A DNA stretch of 26,661 bases from CBDUJZ01 sp047629415 (GTDB lineage: Bacteria; Myxococcota_A; Bradymonadia; REDH01): the NCBI GenBank assembly GCA_047629415.1, contig JBLHWZ010000046.1:1-26661 (forward strand), in the 5' to 3' direction. The notes under the pieces are model-generated. The model had not been told where the DNA came from. It ran no database searches and saw nothing but the letters and a program-made list of their open reading frames with translations. Positions 25,519 through 26,661 of the stretch are shown one piece after another. The translations under genes and the position numbers were made by a program. Position 1 is the stretch's first letter, and each line of letters starts with the position of its first letter.

Positions 25519-25546
25519 TTGACAACCTAGGCGGTTACAGTAGTTT
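25519..25546 (+). promoter_or_regulatory. Likely sigma-70-type promoter of rpmH
   Basis: A perfect -35 box TTGACA (25519-25524) is followed after 16 bases by TAGTTT (25541-25546), which matches the -10 consensus at its conserved first, second and last positions. It lies 32 bases before the rpmH start, which fits a short leader. Confidence 0.6.
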
Positions 25547-25578
25547 CCGCCGCCCCATCGCTTAGCAAATCAAGAGTT

Positions 25579-25728
25579 ATGAAGCGTACATTCCAGCCAA
25601 GTAATACTCGTCGTCGTCGTAAGCACGGATTCCGTAAGCGTATGTCCACGCCCGGTGGCCGTAACGTCATCAAGCGTCGCCGCGCAAAGGGCCGTACTAG
25701 CCTCGCGACTGCGATCCCGAAGAAGTAG
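25579..25728 (+). CDS. rpmH: 50S ribosomal protein bL34
   Basis: The 49-residue, very basic protein begins MKRTFQPSNTRRRRKHGFRK and continues RMSTPGGRNVIKRRRAKGR, the textbook L34 pattern: KRT-QPS, HGFR-RM and GR-V--RRRAKGR. It is a component of the large ribosomal subunit. AAGAG lies just before the ATG. A near-consensus promoter is upstream. rnpA follows, the order seen in most bacteria. A hairpin directly after the stop may tune downstream expression. Confidence 0.97.
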   Translation: MKRTFQPSNTRRRRKHGFRKRMSTPGGRNVIKRRRAKGRTSLATAIPKK

Positions 25729-25733
25729 CGGGA

Positions 25734-25751
25734 CCGTGCCCGAAGGCACGG
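25734..25751 (+). terminator. Hairpin between rpmH and rnpA (possible attenuator)
   Basis: CCGTGCC (25734-25740), loop CGAA, and GGCACGG (25745-25751) form a perfect 7-bp stem starting 5 bases after the rpmH stop. A small second stem GCAC/GTGC (25751-25761) follows. No T-run is present, so it may be an RNA-processing or partial-termination element. Confidence 0.5.
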
Positions 25752-25777
25752 CACTAAGTGCAAACACCGGCGTTGCC

Positions 25778-26146
25778 TTGAGCAATTGCCGTTTCCGGAA
25801 AGTGGATCGAATTATCCGCCGACCGGATTTCGTGCGTATTCAACGGACGGGTCTACGGTACAAGACTGGCCGAATGACGGTTACGTGGCTACCTGCAGCT
25901 ACGGACCGCACTCGGCTCGGTGTCACCGTGTCGAAGAAGGTTGGCAATTCGCCGATCCGATCGCTCGTTAAACGTTGGATTCGCGAAGTGTTTCGTACTC
26001 ATAAAGATCGCTGGCCAGAGATGGTCGATTTCGTCGTGATCGCCCGTCCCTCCGTGGTCAGGGGCGGTTTAGACGGGGTCCGGAAGGACATGCTGCGTTG
26101 GGCGGATAAGCTCGCGAGGGCAAAACCTCCTGCGGACGAGCAATGA
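25778..26146 (+). CDS. rnpA: Ribonuclease P protein component
   Basis: RnpA helps the RNase P RNA cleave the 5' leaders of tRNA precursors. The protein shows FRKVDRIIRRPDFVRIQRTG, RLGVTVSKKVGN and VKRWIREVFR, and the location after rpmH is diagnostic. The start is uncertain: TTG at 25778 gives 122 residues, the normal length, with the conserved Phe near residue 6. GTG at 25736 (136 residues) would lie inside a hairpin stem, and GTG at 25802 would cut off the conserved FRK. The usual RNR motif (RNRxKR) reads RSLVKR at residues 61-66, which is unusual. The stop overlaps the yidD start (ATGA). Confidence 0.9.
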   Translation: MSNCRFRKVDRIIRRPDFVRIQRTGLRYKTGRMTVTWLPAATDRTRLGVTVSKKVGNSPIRSLVKRWIREVFRTHKDRWPEMVDFVVIARPSVVRGGLDGVRKDMLRWADKLARAKPPADEQ

Positions 26147-26397
26147 AGCAGGTTGCACTAGGGCTCATCTCTCTGTACCAGAGCGCGGTTTCACCGATGC
26201 TTCCGCCCGCCTGCCGGTTCCAGCCGACATGTTCAGAGTACACGAAGACAGCGATTGAAACCCATGGGCTCGCGAAGGGCTCGTGGCTTGGCACCAAGCG
26301 TATTTGCCGGTGTAACCCGTTTTGCGACGGTGGGTACGATCCCGTACCCGGAACAACAAACGAGCTTCCAGAGCTTCCCCAGAGCGAGCACTCATGA
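26143..26397 (+). CDS. yidD: Membrane protein insertion efficiency factor YidD
   Basis: The 84-residue protein carries the YidD core: LISLYQSAVSPMLPPACRFQPTCSEYTKTAI, then HGLAKGSWLGTKRICRCNPF and GGYDPVP. The conserved cysteines in CRF-PTCS and RC-PF are present. It is thought to help YidC-dependent membrane insertion at the inner face of the cytoplasmic membrane. It overlaps rnpA upstream and yidC downstream by ATGA, so the three are translationally coupled. Confidence 0.95.
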   Translation: MKQVALGLISLYQSAVSPMLPPACRFQPTCSEYTKTAIETHGLAKGSWLGTKRICRCNPFCDGGYDPVPGTTNELPELPQSEHS

Positions 26398-26661
26398 GCG
26401 GGTTTCTGAACCAGCAGAACAACCAAGGCCAAACCAAGAACCTCTTCTTGGCTACCTTGCTCATGTTCGCCATCGTGTTCGTTTACACATCGTTCGTCAC
26501 GCCTCCTCCCGCACGGGTCGCCCCAGCGGCGGCTGATGGCTCTGGAGAAGAAGAGGTTGCCGACGGCACGTCGGGCGAGACCTCCCAAGATGGCTCGGGC
26601 GACGCGGCCGAGCCGGCGACCGTAATAGAAGTCGTCAACGACGTTCCCGAGCTGCCGCCAA
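26394..26661 (+). CDS. yidC: Membrane protein insertase YidC (3' partial)
   Basis: The frame starts with the ATG that overlaps the yidD stop and remains open to the window edge, giving 89 residues. It encodes a polar N-terminus (MSGFLNQQNNQGQTKN), one membrane helix (about residues 17-35, LFLATLLMFAIVFVYTSF) and an acidic, Ser/Gly-rich linker. This fits the start of a Gram-negative-type YidC, in which the first helix is followed by a large periplasmic domain; the insertase core lies beyond the window. Identification rests mainly on gene order plus this topology. Confidence 0.88.
   Translation, partial: MSGFLNQQNNQGQTKNLFLATLLMFAIVFVYTSFVTPPPARVAPAAADGSGEEEVADGTSGETSQDGSGDAAEPATVIEVVNDVPELPP

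Noticed and set aside
25443..25578. Replication origin near rpmH
   Set aside because: No dnaA gene, no DnaA-box cluster and no AT-rich unwinding stretch is visible.
26661..26661. Novel defence system around recBCD
   Set aside because: RecBCD is complete and canonical, and no restriction, toxin-antitoxin or other defence gene lies next to it.

Overview
The window is about 26.7 kb of GC-rich bacterial chromosome. Several traits suggest a deltaproteobacterial-type organism (Myxococcota or Bradymonadota-like): a HEAT-repeat protein with a myxobacterial-looking C-terminal signature, many lipoproteins of unknown function, a Ser/Thr kinase fused to a formylglycine-generating-enzyme-like domain, and an Escherichia-type RecBCD. 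The assignment is inference from protein character; there is no rRNA or other marker to confirm it. I see no insertion sequence, prophage, CRISPR array, tRNA or rRNA gene.

Left part (1-8.5 kb). The window opens inside a large HEAT-repeat protein whose visible N-terminal part is encoded by eight copies of an 18-bp unit. Convergent to it lies a two-gene unit: a lipoprotein followed by endonuclease V (nfi). Then come a small cysteine-containing lipoprotein broken by a frameshift at a run of six A's, and an M3 oligoendopeptidase. Divergent from the peptidase is a translationally coupled pair of paralogous PQQ-type beta-propeller lipoproteins, followed by a hairpin that may be their terminator.

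Middle part (8.6-15.4 kb). A membrane-anchored Ser/Thr kinase with an extracytoplasmic FGE-sulfatase domain is followed by a 44-bp tandem duplication of its own 3' end, and then by a tRNA-dihydrouridine synthase. A palindrome-rich convergent gap separates this from the leftward genes dapD, a class I/II aminotransferase and an M20D amidohydrolase. These three overlap and look like the acylation, transamination and deacylation steps of the diaminopimelate/lysine pathway.

Right part (15.5-26.7 kb). recC, recB and recD run leftward with 4-bp stop/start overlaps and encode a complete RecBCD helicase-nuclease; they may read on into dapD. Rightward lie a small secreted cysteine-rich protein and then the classic rpmH-rnpA-yidD-yidC cluster (ribosomal protein L34, RNase P protein, membrane-insertion factors), which leaves the window inside yidC. 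In many bacteria this cluster sits near dnaA and oriC, but neither is visible here.

Most genes are ordinary. The points most worth a second look are the homogeneous repeat array, the homopolymer frameshift, the duplicated kinase 3' end, the mixed diaminopimelate module, and an RnpA that lacks part of the usual RNR motif.
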